Below are positions 40,031 to 49,431 of a stretch of DNA of 64,000 nucleotides, piece by piece. The position numbers and the translations under genes were made by a program. The notes under the pieces were generated by a model. That model ran no database searches. It saw only the letters and a list, made by a program, of their open reading frames with translations, and was not told the DNA's origin. Origin of the DNA: Stomorhina lunata (taxonomy: Eukaryota; Arthropoda; Insecta; Diptera; Rhiniidae); NCBI GenBank assembly GCA_933228675.1, contig OW121741.1:18775510-18839509 (forward strand). Reading direction: 5' to 3'. Each line of letters opens with the position of its first letter. Position 1 is the first letter of the stretch.

Positions 40031-41065
40031 AAATTTTTCTGTAGAAAAAATTTTAATATACAAATTTTTTTTATAGAAAAAATTTTGATACACAAATTTT
40101 TCTATAGAAAAAATTTTTATACAAAAATTTTTCTATAGGAAAAATTTTAATACAAAAGTTTTTCAATATAAAAAATTTTGATACAAAAATTTTTCTATAG
40201 AAAAAATTTTTCTATGGAAAAAATTTTGATACAAAAATTTGTCTATAGAAAAAATGTTGATACAAAAATTTTTCTATAGAAAAAATTTTGATACAAAAAT
40301 TTTTCTATAGAAAAAATTTTGATACAAAATTTTTTTTATAGAAAAAAGTTTGATACAAAAATTTTTCTATAGAAAAAATTATGATACAAAAATTTTTCTA
40401 TAGAAAAAATATTGATACAAAAATTTTTCTATAGAAAACTTTTTGATACAAAAATTTTTCTATAGAAAACTTTTTGATACAAAAATTTTTCTATAGAAAA
40501 AATTTTGATACAAAAATGTTTCTATCGAAAGCTTTTTGATATAAAAATTTTTCTATACAAAAATTTTGCTATCGAAAACTTTTTGATATAAATATTTTTC
40601 TATAATAATTTTTTGAAATGAATTTTTTGAATAATGTTTCTATCGAAAACTTGTTGATACAAACATTTTTCTATCGAAAAGTTTTTCATTACAAGAATTT
40701 ATTATATAGAAAAATTTTCATTATATTTTTTTTCTATAGAAAAATTTTCATTATAAAATTTTTTTCTATAGAAAAATTTTCATTAAAAAAAATTTACGAT
40801 AGAAAAATTTTCTATAGAAAAATTTCATTTTCTATAGAAAAATTTCATGTTCTATAGAAAAATTTTCTTTATAAAAATTTTTTCTATAGAAAAAATTTCA
40901 TTATAAAAATATTTTCTATAAAAAATTTTTATTATAAAAATTTTGTAAAGAAACATTTTTTTAGTAATATTTTTCTATAGAAAATTTTTCATTATAAAAA
41001 AATTTTTGATATAAAACTTTCTAAAGGAAATTTTTGATACAAAATTTTTCTAAAGCAAATTTGGT
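40031..41065 (+). repeat. 31-bp GATACAAAAATTTTTCTATAG array and degenerate tail
   Basis: Units of GATACAAAA plus TTTTTCTATAGAAAAA plus an AATTTT spacer, with a 31-bp period (GATACAAAA at 40290 and 40321). It shares the palindromic core of the 1432-4084 array but has a different spacer. It degenerates after about 40550. Confidence 0.9.
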
Positions 41066-42086
41066 TTATAGCTAAAAAATAAGGAACGTAACATAATTAA
41101 CAAAATTTCAAGAAAAAGAAAAATAGATAGAAAGATATATTTTGAAATACTATTAATCTACTACAAAACATTTATCTAAGACACAAACCATATATATGGA
41201 AAAAGTTCATTATAAGAAAGGAAATACTAAAACCCTGTTTCTAGATTGAAAACGTAACAGATAATGCAAAATCTTGCAAAGTCTAAGAGGTTTTTAATCT
41301 AGATTTAAGGCTTTTAGCAATAAGTAAAAAATAAACTTAAGGAAAAACTTAAAATGTTTAAAAATATTAATGAAGGGACTTACCTTAAATTTTAACGAAA
41401 ATGAAAAAAGGAAATGATAATTACGGCTTTTGTGTTTTTTGTTTTTGGTATGTACAACAATAGAAAGATGCTCACAACAAAATAGGTATATTTTTTGAAT
41501 GATGATTTTAGATGATGGATCCCAAGGATTTAGAGATGGGTTTTGAGATTTTATACACAATCAAATACAAAATCAAATCAACAGTATTTTGAATGAAAGT
41601 TTTGGATCAAGGAAATAAAATGGATGAAAAAATAACTCAAAATTGGTTTTGAAAAAAATTTTTAATGTTGATAAAAATTAAGTGCTTTAAAAAAAATGTT
41701 TTTGAAATCATAAAATGATTTTTAAAGGGATTCCATTAAAAGCTAAACGTAAAAAGAAATAAAAGGAAAAATGTTTAAGAAAATTATATAAAAATTTGTG
41801 CTCGATTTGAAAAAAATATTAAGAGTAAAATGGGTTTTAAAACTGGAGATTTGATTTGGGTTTTAAAGAAATTGGTGCACATACACAAAATCTAAAGTGC
41901 TCTTTTATACTAGAAATAAAACAACACAAATTTTAAAAAGGGGGTAATTTTAAGGGAACAAAATTCCCCCCCTTAGCTAACTAAAACACACTACGAAACG
42001 ATAAAGAGTTTGAAAAATTTTAAAAGGGGGAGTTTTGAGTTCTGAGGAAAAGCTTTTAAAAGCTGGTGTTCAAAGAACCAGCCTAC
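41066..42086. other. Upstream end of giant intron
   Basis: AT-rich unique sequence beginning (minus strand) with the donor GTAGGC at 42081-42086. No gene recognised; the open frame at 41294-41560 has no support. Confidence 0.5.
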
Positions 42087-42290
42087 CTCGAATTTGGACT
42101 CGTTGATCTACTGCGCTGTTGATTTGTTTGATCGTTAACATAATGTACAATAGCCGAGGTGACCTCTTTAATCGAGGACTGAATTTCGGGGGTAACAGGT
42201 TGTAGCTTATCATTGGTATTTGTTAGAGCCGAGGCTGAGGGTGTTGTGGGCGATGTGCGTTGCTGTTGAGACAAGAGGGAAGAGGCCAAT
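42087..42290 (-). CDS. Exon of large minus-strand host gene
   Basis: This 204-bp exon lies between the acceptor AG at 42291-42292 and the donor GTAGGC after 42087. It enters and leaves with two bases of a codon held over (AG|A, Arg, on both sides). The sequence reads R-L-A-S-S-L-L-S-Q-Q-Q-R-T-S-P, then a Thr/Ser/Pro-rich part, a helical E-I-Q-S-S-I-K-E-V-T-S-A-I-V-H-Y-V segment, and N-Q-Q-R-S-R-S-T-S-P-N-S. A 67-bp intron separates it from exon 42358-42962. A 32.3-kb intron follows before exon 9427-9809, with matching phase. The exon length is a multiple of three, so skipping it would keep the frame. Confidence 0.9.
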
Positions 42291-42357
42291 CTGTTAAGAA
42301 AAAACAAGATGTTAAAACTTTTATAATTCTTTCTTAATTTATATATAAATAAGTCAC

Positions 42358-42962
42358 CTTTCATGGGCAGTTCTTTGTGACAATTTCTCCTGACTGCGCC
42401 AGCCCAAATATGGCTGACGCATAGAGTTTCGTATCACACTGTGACCACTGTTCACGGACATGAAACTCGAATTGATGGGTCCTCCTCGTGAGAATGATCC
42501 CCTCTGCGAGACACTGGGTGAAGTTTGTGATGAATTCAAGTGTGAGGTGGACCAACGTGAAAAAGCACCACCGCTGGCCGTAGTACCCGTATGTACACCA
42601 TGACCCTGCTGCCCCTGCGCCTGTTGAGAACTCTGACCGCCATGATGACTATGAGCCGAGGGACTTAAGAGCAAAGGACTGCGATCTGATCTCTGCGAGC
42701 CGAGTGAACTTAACGAAGTGGTTTTGGAATTAAGGCCCACCCATCTGCCGGAATCTTGGGTACGTTTACGGGTAAAATTGCCGGGCTTGTAGGTTGAGGA
42801 TCCAGTGTTGGAGGCGGCATCGGGTGATTTTTGATTTTGATTATATTGTCGGAACCAGTCGGGTATGTTGAGACGTTGCAGCGAGGCTTGTATGCGCAGC
42901 TGGTGTTCACTTAAGGCGGCCGGATTGTGATCGTGGGATTTTTGAAGCTCATTTTCGGGGGG
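42358..42962 (-). CDS. Exon of large minus-strand host gene (Ser-rich)
   Basis: This exon of 605 bp is entered in phase 0 from a clear pyrimidine-tract acceptor (AG at 42963-42964). It starts P-P-E-N-E-L-Q-K-S-H-D-H. An L-R-I-Q-A-S-L-Q-R-L-N-I-P-D-W-F-R-Q-Y motif is followed by a long Ser/Gly/Gln/His-rich region with R-S-D-R-S-P-L-L-L-S-P-S and Q-P-Y-L-G-W-R-S-Q-E-K-L-S-Q near the end. It ends H-E-R at the donor GTGACT after 42358. GC content is clearly above its surroundings. Many SP/RS sites suggest a phosphorylated intracellular scaffold, but I do not recognise the family. At least one more exon must lie upstream, not visible here. Confidence 0.9.
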
Positions 42963-43109
42963 CTAAAAAGAGATGAAAACGGGGAAAAATTTTATAAAAT
43001 GGCAAAAAAACATAAATGAAAAAACCATAAAAATTTAAATTACAGTTAAAGAAATGTCAAAAATATCTTTGTTTAGAAATATTTTGTAATGAGAATTTTT
43101 ATGTGCAAA

Positions 43110-44660
43110 ATAGCTCCATCTGATGTTGGATAGCGCAACAATTATTACTCCAGCATTATTCGGTCAATAAAATTACTGTCCCAATGTTTTTAAGGTGTTT
43201 ACTTTTTCGGAAGACAACGCCATTTACCGCCTTGGAAAATAATATTTTCTTCCAACATCAGAGATTCAAACCTGATCATCTAAAGGTTAAAGATGAACAA
43301 CTATTGGAATCCGAACCCGATTTACCCGCCGCTGGATAACGCTCCCGAAGTTGTTCCTTGGAAAATAATATTCATCCAACATCAAAGCTTCGAACATGAT
43401 CATCGAAAGGTTAAAGGTGAACAACTATTGGTATCCGAACCCGATTTACCCGCCGCTGAATAACGCATCCCGAAGTTGTTCCTTGTAAAATAATATTTTC
43501 TTCCAACATCAGGGCTTCGAACCTGATCATCGAAAGGTTAAAGGTAAACAACTATTGGGATCCGAACCCGATTTACCGCCGCTGAAATATGATTAAGAAC
43601 TTGTTTGTTGAAAAATAATATTGTCTTCCAACCATTGGGATTTTAACCCCATCATCGAAAGGTTAAAGATGAACAATTTGATTTACCGCCGCTGAAATAA
43701 GCTCCAGAATTTGTTGAAAATAATATTTTCTTCCAAACTTCGGGATACGAACCCGATTTACCGCAACTGCAATAGGATTGAGGAGTTGTTTGTTAAAAAA
43801 TAATATTGTCTTCCAACCATTGGGATTCGAACCCGATCATCGAAAGGTTAGATATGAACAATTTGATTTACCGCCGCTAAAATACGCACCAGAGATTGTT
43901 GACAAATAATATTTTCTTAAAAACATTGGAATCGGAACCCGACTTACCTCCGCTGAAACACGATCCAGAAGTTCTTTTTGAAAAATAATATATTCTTCCA
44001 ACTATTGGAATTCCAACCTGATCATCAAAAGGTTAAACAGCTTGATTTACCGCAGCTAAAATATGCACCAGAGATTGTGTAATATAATATTTTCTTTCAA
44101 ACATTGGGATCCAACTGCAATAGGATTAAGGAGATGTTTGTCAAAAAATAATATTGTCTTCCAATGAATGGGATTCGAACCTAATCATCGATAGGTTAAC
44201 GGTGAATAGTTTGATTTACCGCCGCTGAAATACTCTCCAGAGATTGTTGAAAAATAATATTTTCTTTCAAACATTGGGATTCAACCCGATTTGCCGCCGT
44301 TGAAATACGATTAAGAACTTTTTTATTGCAAAATGATATTGTATTCCAACGATTGGGAGTCGAATCCGATCATCGTGAGGTTAAAGGTGAAAATTTTAAG
44401 CATTAGAGATTGTTGAAAAATATATTGTATTCTAAACATTGGGATTCGAACCTGACTTAACGCCGTCGAAACACGATCAATAAGTTGGTTGTTGAAAAAC
44501 AATATTGTTCTCCAACCACTAGGATTCGAATCTGTAAGTTAATATGTGAGCAATGCTCCAGCTTTTTTCGAATATTAAGCGATTAAAAGCCTCTGATATA
44601 CACTACAGTAGATGGTTCATGGAAAAAATATATTCCCTTCAAACCCTTGGGATTCAATAG
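43110..44660 (-). repeat. Array of tRNA B-box-like repeats
   Basis: About nine units of 120-185 bp. Each holds two related half-motifs, one ending GATCATCGAAAGGTTAAAG and one ending GATTTACCGCCGCTG, spaced by AAAATAATATTTTCTTCCAA. Read on the minus strand, the half-motifs contain GGGTTCGAATCCCAAT or close variants (best at about 43818-43836 and 44170-44185). This matches the pol III B-box consensus GGTTCGANTCC and the T-arm of a tRNA. No A box, acceptor stem or anticodon arm is visible, so these are not tRNA genes. Confidence 0.75.
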
Positions 44661-44767
44661 CAATAACATGCGCTCATCCATCAAATGGTAACATTACATC
44701 AGTAGCTAAAGCAAAATAGGACTATATTCCAAATGTTGTAATTTACAGTAAAACCTTCAAGCATTCT

Positions 44768-45017
44768 TAGGTAGCACACCTGTGGGAAAAAAGGTTTTCA
44801 AAATTCTTTTGAAATTCCCATTAAGAACTTGCAACTGATTTAATCTCCTTATTAAGGCAATAAGAAAACAGGTACAAAGGAAACCTTTTACTAAAAGTGA
44901 ATTTAGTACCACTAATTAGCTTGAGAGCCAATTAGAAAGAGGATCACTTAAAACTACCTAAACGAAAAGTATGTTTTGCTATATAAAGTTGAGGACTTGT
45001 GCAAATTAGCATCAGTT
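44768..45017 (+). promoter_or_regulatory. Promoter of paralog 1: TAGteam-like sites, TATA, initiator
   Basis: TATATAAA lies at 44980-44987 and the initiator TCAGTT at 45012-45017, with +1 taken as A45014, giving ideal spacing. CTACCTA (TAGGTAG on the other strand) is at -60 to -54, CAGGTAC at 44869-44875 and TAGGTAG at 44768-44774. CAGGTAG/TAGGTAG heptamers are the known TAGteam sites bound by Zelda in early fly embryos. The leader ATCAGTTCTAAACTGTAACG is shared with paralogs 2 and 3. Confidence 0.75.
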
Positions 45018-45098
45018 CTAAACTGTAACGTCTAACGTTAACCACGCTTTAAGAAGAACACAATTTTAAATACATTTTTAAAATCAAATCTTATCATC

Positions 45099-48000
45099 AT
45101 GATGTCAAATACTCAAGTTTCGAAATCACAATCTTCCATCAAGGAAGTGAAGACTGAATCTTCATCAAACTATGAAACTCCTAAAACCTCCAATAAAGTC
45201 ATTTCTCCCAAGAAGGCTAAGAAATCTAAAGTCAAGCAATTGGCCTCGATGTTCAACTCTAAGATATATCAAATCATCAAACAACAATTAGATGTTGCCA
45301 AGTATTCAACTCTAGTCAATGAACATTCCCCGGAAGCCAAACCTCAACCCACAGCTAAGTTTGCTAAGCCCGTTCCTCTACCAAGAACTCGGCAAAACAA
45401 ACGTAAAGCCCCAGTACCAACACCCAGGACTACCAAAAAAGATGTCGTAAATGAACCCTCTGATCGTTTAGAGGACAAAGAGCAATTAGCCAACATAACC
45501 GTCAAAGATAATGCTAACCAAGTCATCGAGGACATATGCCAAAATTCGGGAGAATCTGTTCAGAAAGAAGAAAGAGGAGAAGTTGTCGTGGAGCAACAAG
45601 CTAAAGTTAAGGATTTGTTGGAAGAACTAGAGTTCAATACAGTCTTTCCTAAAACAACCAACACCAAAGTTGTGCAAAGAATGAATTCCATGAAGAAAGC
45701 CTTGGAGGCCCGTCAACAATACCAAGCTAACGCTTCCGTTACAACGAAATCCAAGGAATTTGAAGATATTTTGGAAAAGAAAAGAGCTAAACGTCAAAAT
45801 AAAGTCAACTCCCTGCCTCGTTTCCAAACAACAATTGGAACTCCCTTCACAGGTGGTCAGAATACCAACAACAATTCAACGATTTCCAATCAACAAATGG
45901 AAGATATGTTCTTCTCTTGGTTTAAGAACCAACAACAAAAGAAGGAAGTTTCCGAAAAATTAGCAAATCATTCGAAAGCCGAAGAAGAAAAGCAAAAGTC
46001 CGGTATTGATAAGCTGTTGGAAGAGACTATAGCTAAACTAGAATTACTAGAAGGAGCTGAACAAAATCCTTTAGAACCAAAAACTTACAAAAGGATAAAC
46101 GCATCAACATCAACCACACTCACGGCATCGGAAACTGAAGAAACTGACTCTGGATTGTCTTCACTACCCAAGACAACCAGTGAAGAATCTCATAATGAAA
46201 GTCTATCAACTAATGCTAAGACTAAACAAATTAACTATGAGTTCGCTCAGCCCTTGAGACCTTTGCGCAAAAAGAAATTAAGTCGTAAGCCGGTCAGTAA
46301 GAAGGAAGTCTCTCCCAAGGCCAACAATCAAATTACTTCAACAGATTCCGAATCTGAGATCAAACAAAATCAATCTCTCTTCAAAAACAAAAAGTTATTT
46401 GTACAACCCTCAGAAGAAGAAGTGTTTGTGCAAACCGAACAACAAGAGTCCAGATTTGAGGATTTAAATCATTCTTTAATGAGAGATGTGAACTCGCCAC
46501 GCAAAATCAAATCTGTCTATACCTTGACTGTTAATGACATGCAGACACCTTTGGCTACGACAAGATCTTCAATGAACTTTGCCAAACCAATAGCAATGCC
46601 TAAGAAACAGCTGAATATGACTGAAAGCTTTAGGGATGAAGAATTTGAAAAGACTTCATCTCCTCTCAGAAGATTATCTCTAACATCAGAAGTTCCAAGT
46701 TCTCCTAACTTCAATTCTACACAAAGTAGTTTTGGCTTCTCAACACCCATCAGAACTCAGGAGCGTCATTCATTTGCCAACACCAGTTCAGCTAAACAAC
46801 AACTCTTCAGTCCTATCTCCAAACCCTTGAAGAATCGTCGCAAATCGCTTTTTGATATTGAAACAAGACATAATTCTTTGGTCATGCAAGTTATCCAAGA
46901 AGATCATTCTTTGGAGTCACAGGAAACTTTTAAAAGTCAAGCAGCTCAAAAGATTTTAGCAGAGGCTTCAGCCAAGGAAATTAAGCAAGAGTCCTTTAAT
47001 TTGCCTAAAGAAAGAACTTCTTTGTTCTGGATTAATTGTGGTGATTTCTCGATGGCTTTGGAAATCAACTTTAATGATAACGAAAGATTGCGCTTGCTAT
47101 ATGAGATCTTCTCGCAAACCAGTTGTGATACCAAGGACTTGCATTTTGGCATAGATGATCAGATGTTCTCGGTACATGGCCCTATGGATATAGAAAATAT
47201 TTCAACACGTATTCCTGTTTCCAAAGGTTCTTCACAATATTGGTTCTCTACTGGGGATTTGCTGATACCATTCAGTGGAAAGCCTTTAACTTCTCTCAAG
47301 ATACAAAGACTCTTCCGTATTATCAAGGAAACTGTTGAGGAAACCGACACTTTACGTTTTGGTGTTGATGAGGTTGAGTTCTCTAATGTTCCAGAATTTT
47401 GGCATCAACAAGCGAAACTCTCGGTGGAAAGTCAATACAGTATGCTGGTGGGCTTGCAATCGGGCAAAAGCAATGGATTGGAGCAATTCAGTAAATTTGG
47501 CTGGCCTCATAGCAAACCCGTGATGATCAGTGATTTGGATTACTCAGTTAGCGCAAATGATAGCTTTGAAGAAATCGAATGCGGCCGTTTGTCTTTTTCA
47601 CCTTTTGACAGTAATAATTATGACTTGTCGGCATTGGATCGTGAATCACTCTCCATACCTCGTAATAATCAAGCCATGATAAGTATCGAATCGTATTGCA
47701 AAGAATATGAAAGTGAACCCTTGGATCAACTGTTTGAAGAAAGCTTTAAACAACAATATTATGAAGAGCAGCCATCAGAATACGAGGGAAAAGATCAACA
47801 TAACTCGCTAACTGAATTGGTTTATGCCGTGCAACAGGAACGTTTGAGTGAAGTTCAACAACATTTGACTAATTATGTTAAACCCTCCTTCCTAGCCAAA
47901 GATTCTCTGGATCATCTCAAGGGTACACCCGAGTATTTGCAAAGACTTAAGAGTATTGTATCCGAAATTAGTCATATCGGCTCCATCAACAACTTCAAAC

Positions 48001-48134
48001 AATGCTCTGCCCAAGAGTTGGAAAGTTATAGGCATTTCTTAAGTTGTTATGCTGAAATCTGCCTGAACAGTTGCTCAAAGCACATGGATGCAATTTTGGA
48101 AGCTTTGATGGACTATAAAGCCGTGGTAGTTTAA
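45099..48134 (+). CDS. Nested paralog 1: 1,011-residue intronless protein of unrecognised family
   Basis: The uninterrupted frame starts at ATGATG; the second ATG aligns with the start of paralog 3. In order it shows a basic N-terminus with K-S-K-V-K-Q-L-A-S-M-F-N-S-K-I (43-57), and Pro-rich SH3-ligand-like P-V-P-L-P-R-T-R and A-P-V-P-T-P-R (91-110). Next come charged coiled-coil-like segments (about 155-235 and 280-320). A DSGLSS sequence (350-355) matches the beta-TrCP/Slimb phosphodegron DSGxxS. After it are a basic stretch P-L-R-P-L-R-K-K-K-L (385-394) and several R-R-x-S-L and S/T-P sites. A compact, most conserved block begins L-F-W-I-N-C-G-D-F (642-790). The tail is acidic and ends in a helical C-terminus with four Cys. 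No transmembrane segment or signal peptide is evident. It is probably a cytoplasmic or cortical phosphoprotein of the early embryo, judging from the promoter. Function unknown; the fly cellularisation gene slam is a weak candidate I could not test. Confidence 0.93.
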   Translation: MMSNTQVSKSQSSIKEVKTESSSNYETPKTSNKVISPKKAKKSKVKQLASMFNSKIYQIIKQQLDVAKYSTLVNEHSPEAKPQPTAKFAKPVPLPRTRQNKRKAPVPTPRTTKKDVVNEPSDRLEDKEQLANITVKDNANQVIEDICQNSGESVQKEERGEVVVEQQAKVKDLLEELEFNTVFPKTTNTKVVQRMNSMKKALEARQQYQANASVTTKSKEFEDILEKKRAKRQNKVNSLPRFQTTIGTPFTGGQNTNNNSTISNQQMEDMFFSWFKNQQQKKEVSEKLANHSKAEEEKQKSGIDKLLEETIAKLELLEGAEQNPLEPKTYKRINASTSTTLTASETEETDSGLSSLPKTTSEESHNESLSTNAKTKQINYEFAQPLRPLRKKKLSRKPVSKKEVSPKANNQITSTDSESEIKQNQSLFKNKKLFVQPSEEEVFVQTEQQESRFEDLNHSLMRDVNSPRKIKSVYTLTVNDMQTPLATTRSSMNFAKPIAMPKKQLNMTESFRDEEFEKTSSPLRRLSLTSEVPSSPNFNSTQSSFGFSTPIRTQERHSFANTSSAKQQLFSPISKPLKNRRKSLFDIETRHNSLVMQVIQEDHSLESQETFKSQAAQKILAEASAKEIKQESFNLPKERTSLFWINCGDFSMALEINFNDNERLRLLYEIFSQTSCDTKDLHFGIDDQMFSVHGPMDIENISTRIPVSKGSSQYWFSTGDLLIPFSGKPLTSLKIQRLFRIIKETVEETDTLRFGVDEVEFSNVPEFWHQQAKLSVESQYSMLVGLQSGKSNGLEQFSKFGWPHSKPVMISDLDYSVSANDSFEEIECGRLSFSPFDSNNYDLSALDRESLSIPRNNQAMISIESYCKEYESEPLDQLFEESFKQQYYEEQPSEYEGKDQHNSLTELVYAVQQERLSEVQQHLTNYVKPSFLAKDSLDHLKGTPEYLQRLKSIVSEISHIGSINNFKQCSAQELESYRHFLSCYAEICLNSCSKHMDAILEALMDYKAVVV

Positions 48135-48247
48135 GTTTTAAGAAAACTGTTTTTAAAATTAGTTCTTAAGTTTATGTTTGTTAAGTTTTAAGAAGAAGAC
48201 TTTAAGTTAAATTGTTTATATTTAGGAACTATTTTTAAGAAATCATA

Positions 48248-48253
48248 AATAAA
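48248..48253 (+). terminator. Polyadenylation signal of paralog 1
   Basis: AATAAA about 115 bp after the stop codon. The same sequence context follows paralog 2 (52578) and paralog 3 (58822). Confidence 0.8.
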
Positions 48254-48654
48254 ACTCTTTGGAAACCTTAAGAAGTTATTGTATTTTATTTGAAAATTTA
48301 TTTATAGGATTGAATTATTTTGTTCTACATATTTAAGAAAAAATGTTTAAGGTTGGAAGCTAGTTTGCTATAATCACACTACTTCTAACTTCCACTCAAT
48401 GTTTCATGTGATTGAAAGAACCAACATTATGAAGTAGTAACAACCTTTGACAAAAGTTTATTGAAAACTTGAAACATAAAGAGTTTTGAGGTAACCTCGA
48501 CCTCATCTTGAACTCCTTCAACCTCCACCAAAAGAAATTTTGTTTTTTTTTTCATACATAAACAGAAGCATATGTATCTGGATGTGGACATTCGTTTAAC
48601 AATTTAATCGCATACTCTCAAACTAAGGGTAAGAAGTTTGCGCAACAATTTTTC

Positions 48655-48995
48655 TCAATTTTTCCTTGACGTTAAAATTGATTTTCAAAGCCATCAAGAA
48701 ATTAGCCCAATTAATCCAGAATGTGACCATTTTCTTATTTCCTGGGCTAGAGCCTCTGGGAAGATGTTCTAACTGTTTATCTAGTTGTGCGTTTCGTTGG
48801 CTTCCAAAGTCGCATCTTCTTGTAAAACTTGCATGACCAAGGAGTTATATCTTAATTCATTATCATATATAGATTTGCAACTGAAGAGTTGCTGTTTAGC
48901 TGAGCTGGTTTAGGCAAATGGATGACTAGTTTGGGTTTTGAGGGGTGTTGAGAATCAAAATTACTGTAGGAAGAAGTGACTTCTGCATTTACAGA
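48655..48995 (-). pseudogene. Decayed minus-strand family fragment (left copy)
   Basis: On the minus strand, recognisable remnants of the family follow the order of paralog 3: traces of the F-S-T-P-I-K-T region, the V-M-Q-V region, and the F-W-I-N-C / A-L-E-I-N-F start of the conserved block (about 48675-48735). Stops and frameshifts break it throughout. It corresponds to part of the fragment at 53270-54065, relative to which it has lost the central part of the conserved block. Not expressed as protein in this form. Confidence 0.75.
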
Positions 48996-49210
48996 AAATT
49001 ATATTTTCTTCCCACCATTGTGATTCAATAGTACAAAAATGCGCAGCTTAAGTCAAATAGGACAATATTCCAAATGTTCTAATTTATTTTAGTAAAACCT
49101 TCAAGGATTCTTAATGGCATACCTGTGGAAAAAAGGCTTTCGCAATTCTTTTGAAATTCCCATTAAAAACTTGCAACTGATTTAATCTCCTTATTAAGGC
49201 AATAAGAAAA

Positions 49211-49365
49211 CAGGTACAAAGAAAACCTTTCACTAAATTTAAAGCGAACTTAGTAACACTAACTAGGTCGAGAGCCAATAAGATAGAAAAATCACCTAAA
49301 ACTACCTGTTAAAAAAATCAGTTTTGGTATATAAAGTTAAGGACTTGTGCAAATTATCATCAGTT
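49211..49365 (+). promoter_or_regulatory. Promoter of paralog 2: TAGteam-like sites, TATA, initiator
   Basis: TATATAAA is at 49328-49335 and TCAGTT at 49360-49365 (+1 about 49362). A perfect CTACCTG (CAGGTAG on the other strand) is at 49302-49308, that is -60 to -54, and CAGGTAC is at 49211-49217. The far-upstream TAGGTAG of paralog 1 is mutated here. Confidence 0.75.
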
Positions 49366-49431
49366 CTAAACTGTAACGTCTAACGTTAACCTCGCTCTAA
49401 GAATACAATTTTAAAACTCATTCAAAAAATC

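Noticed and set aside
42361..42910. Alternative-frame minus-strand ORFs at 42361-42555 and 42710-42910
   Set aside because: The splice-compatible frame continuing through 42962 to 42358 explains the exon; these are out of frame.
43101..43140. Similarity of CTCCATCTGATGTTGGATAG to GCGCCATCTGGTGTTGTACA near 59148
   Set aside because: Short and imperfect; could be a shared element relic (a CTCF-like CCATCTGGTG word), but the evidence is too thin to call.
43110..44660. tRNA genes from GGTTCGAATCC matches
   Set aside because: No acceptor stem, D-arm/A box or anticodon arm around any match.
45099..48134. Assigning paralogs to slam, bottleneck, nullo or another known fly cellularisation gene
   Set aside because: The promoter logic and length are suggestive, but I could not recall a matching sequence motif, so no symbol is given.
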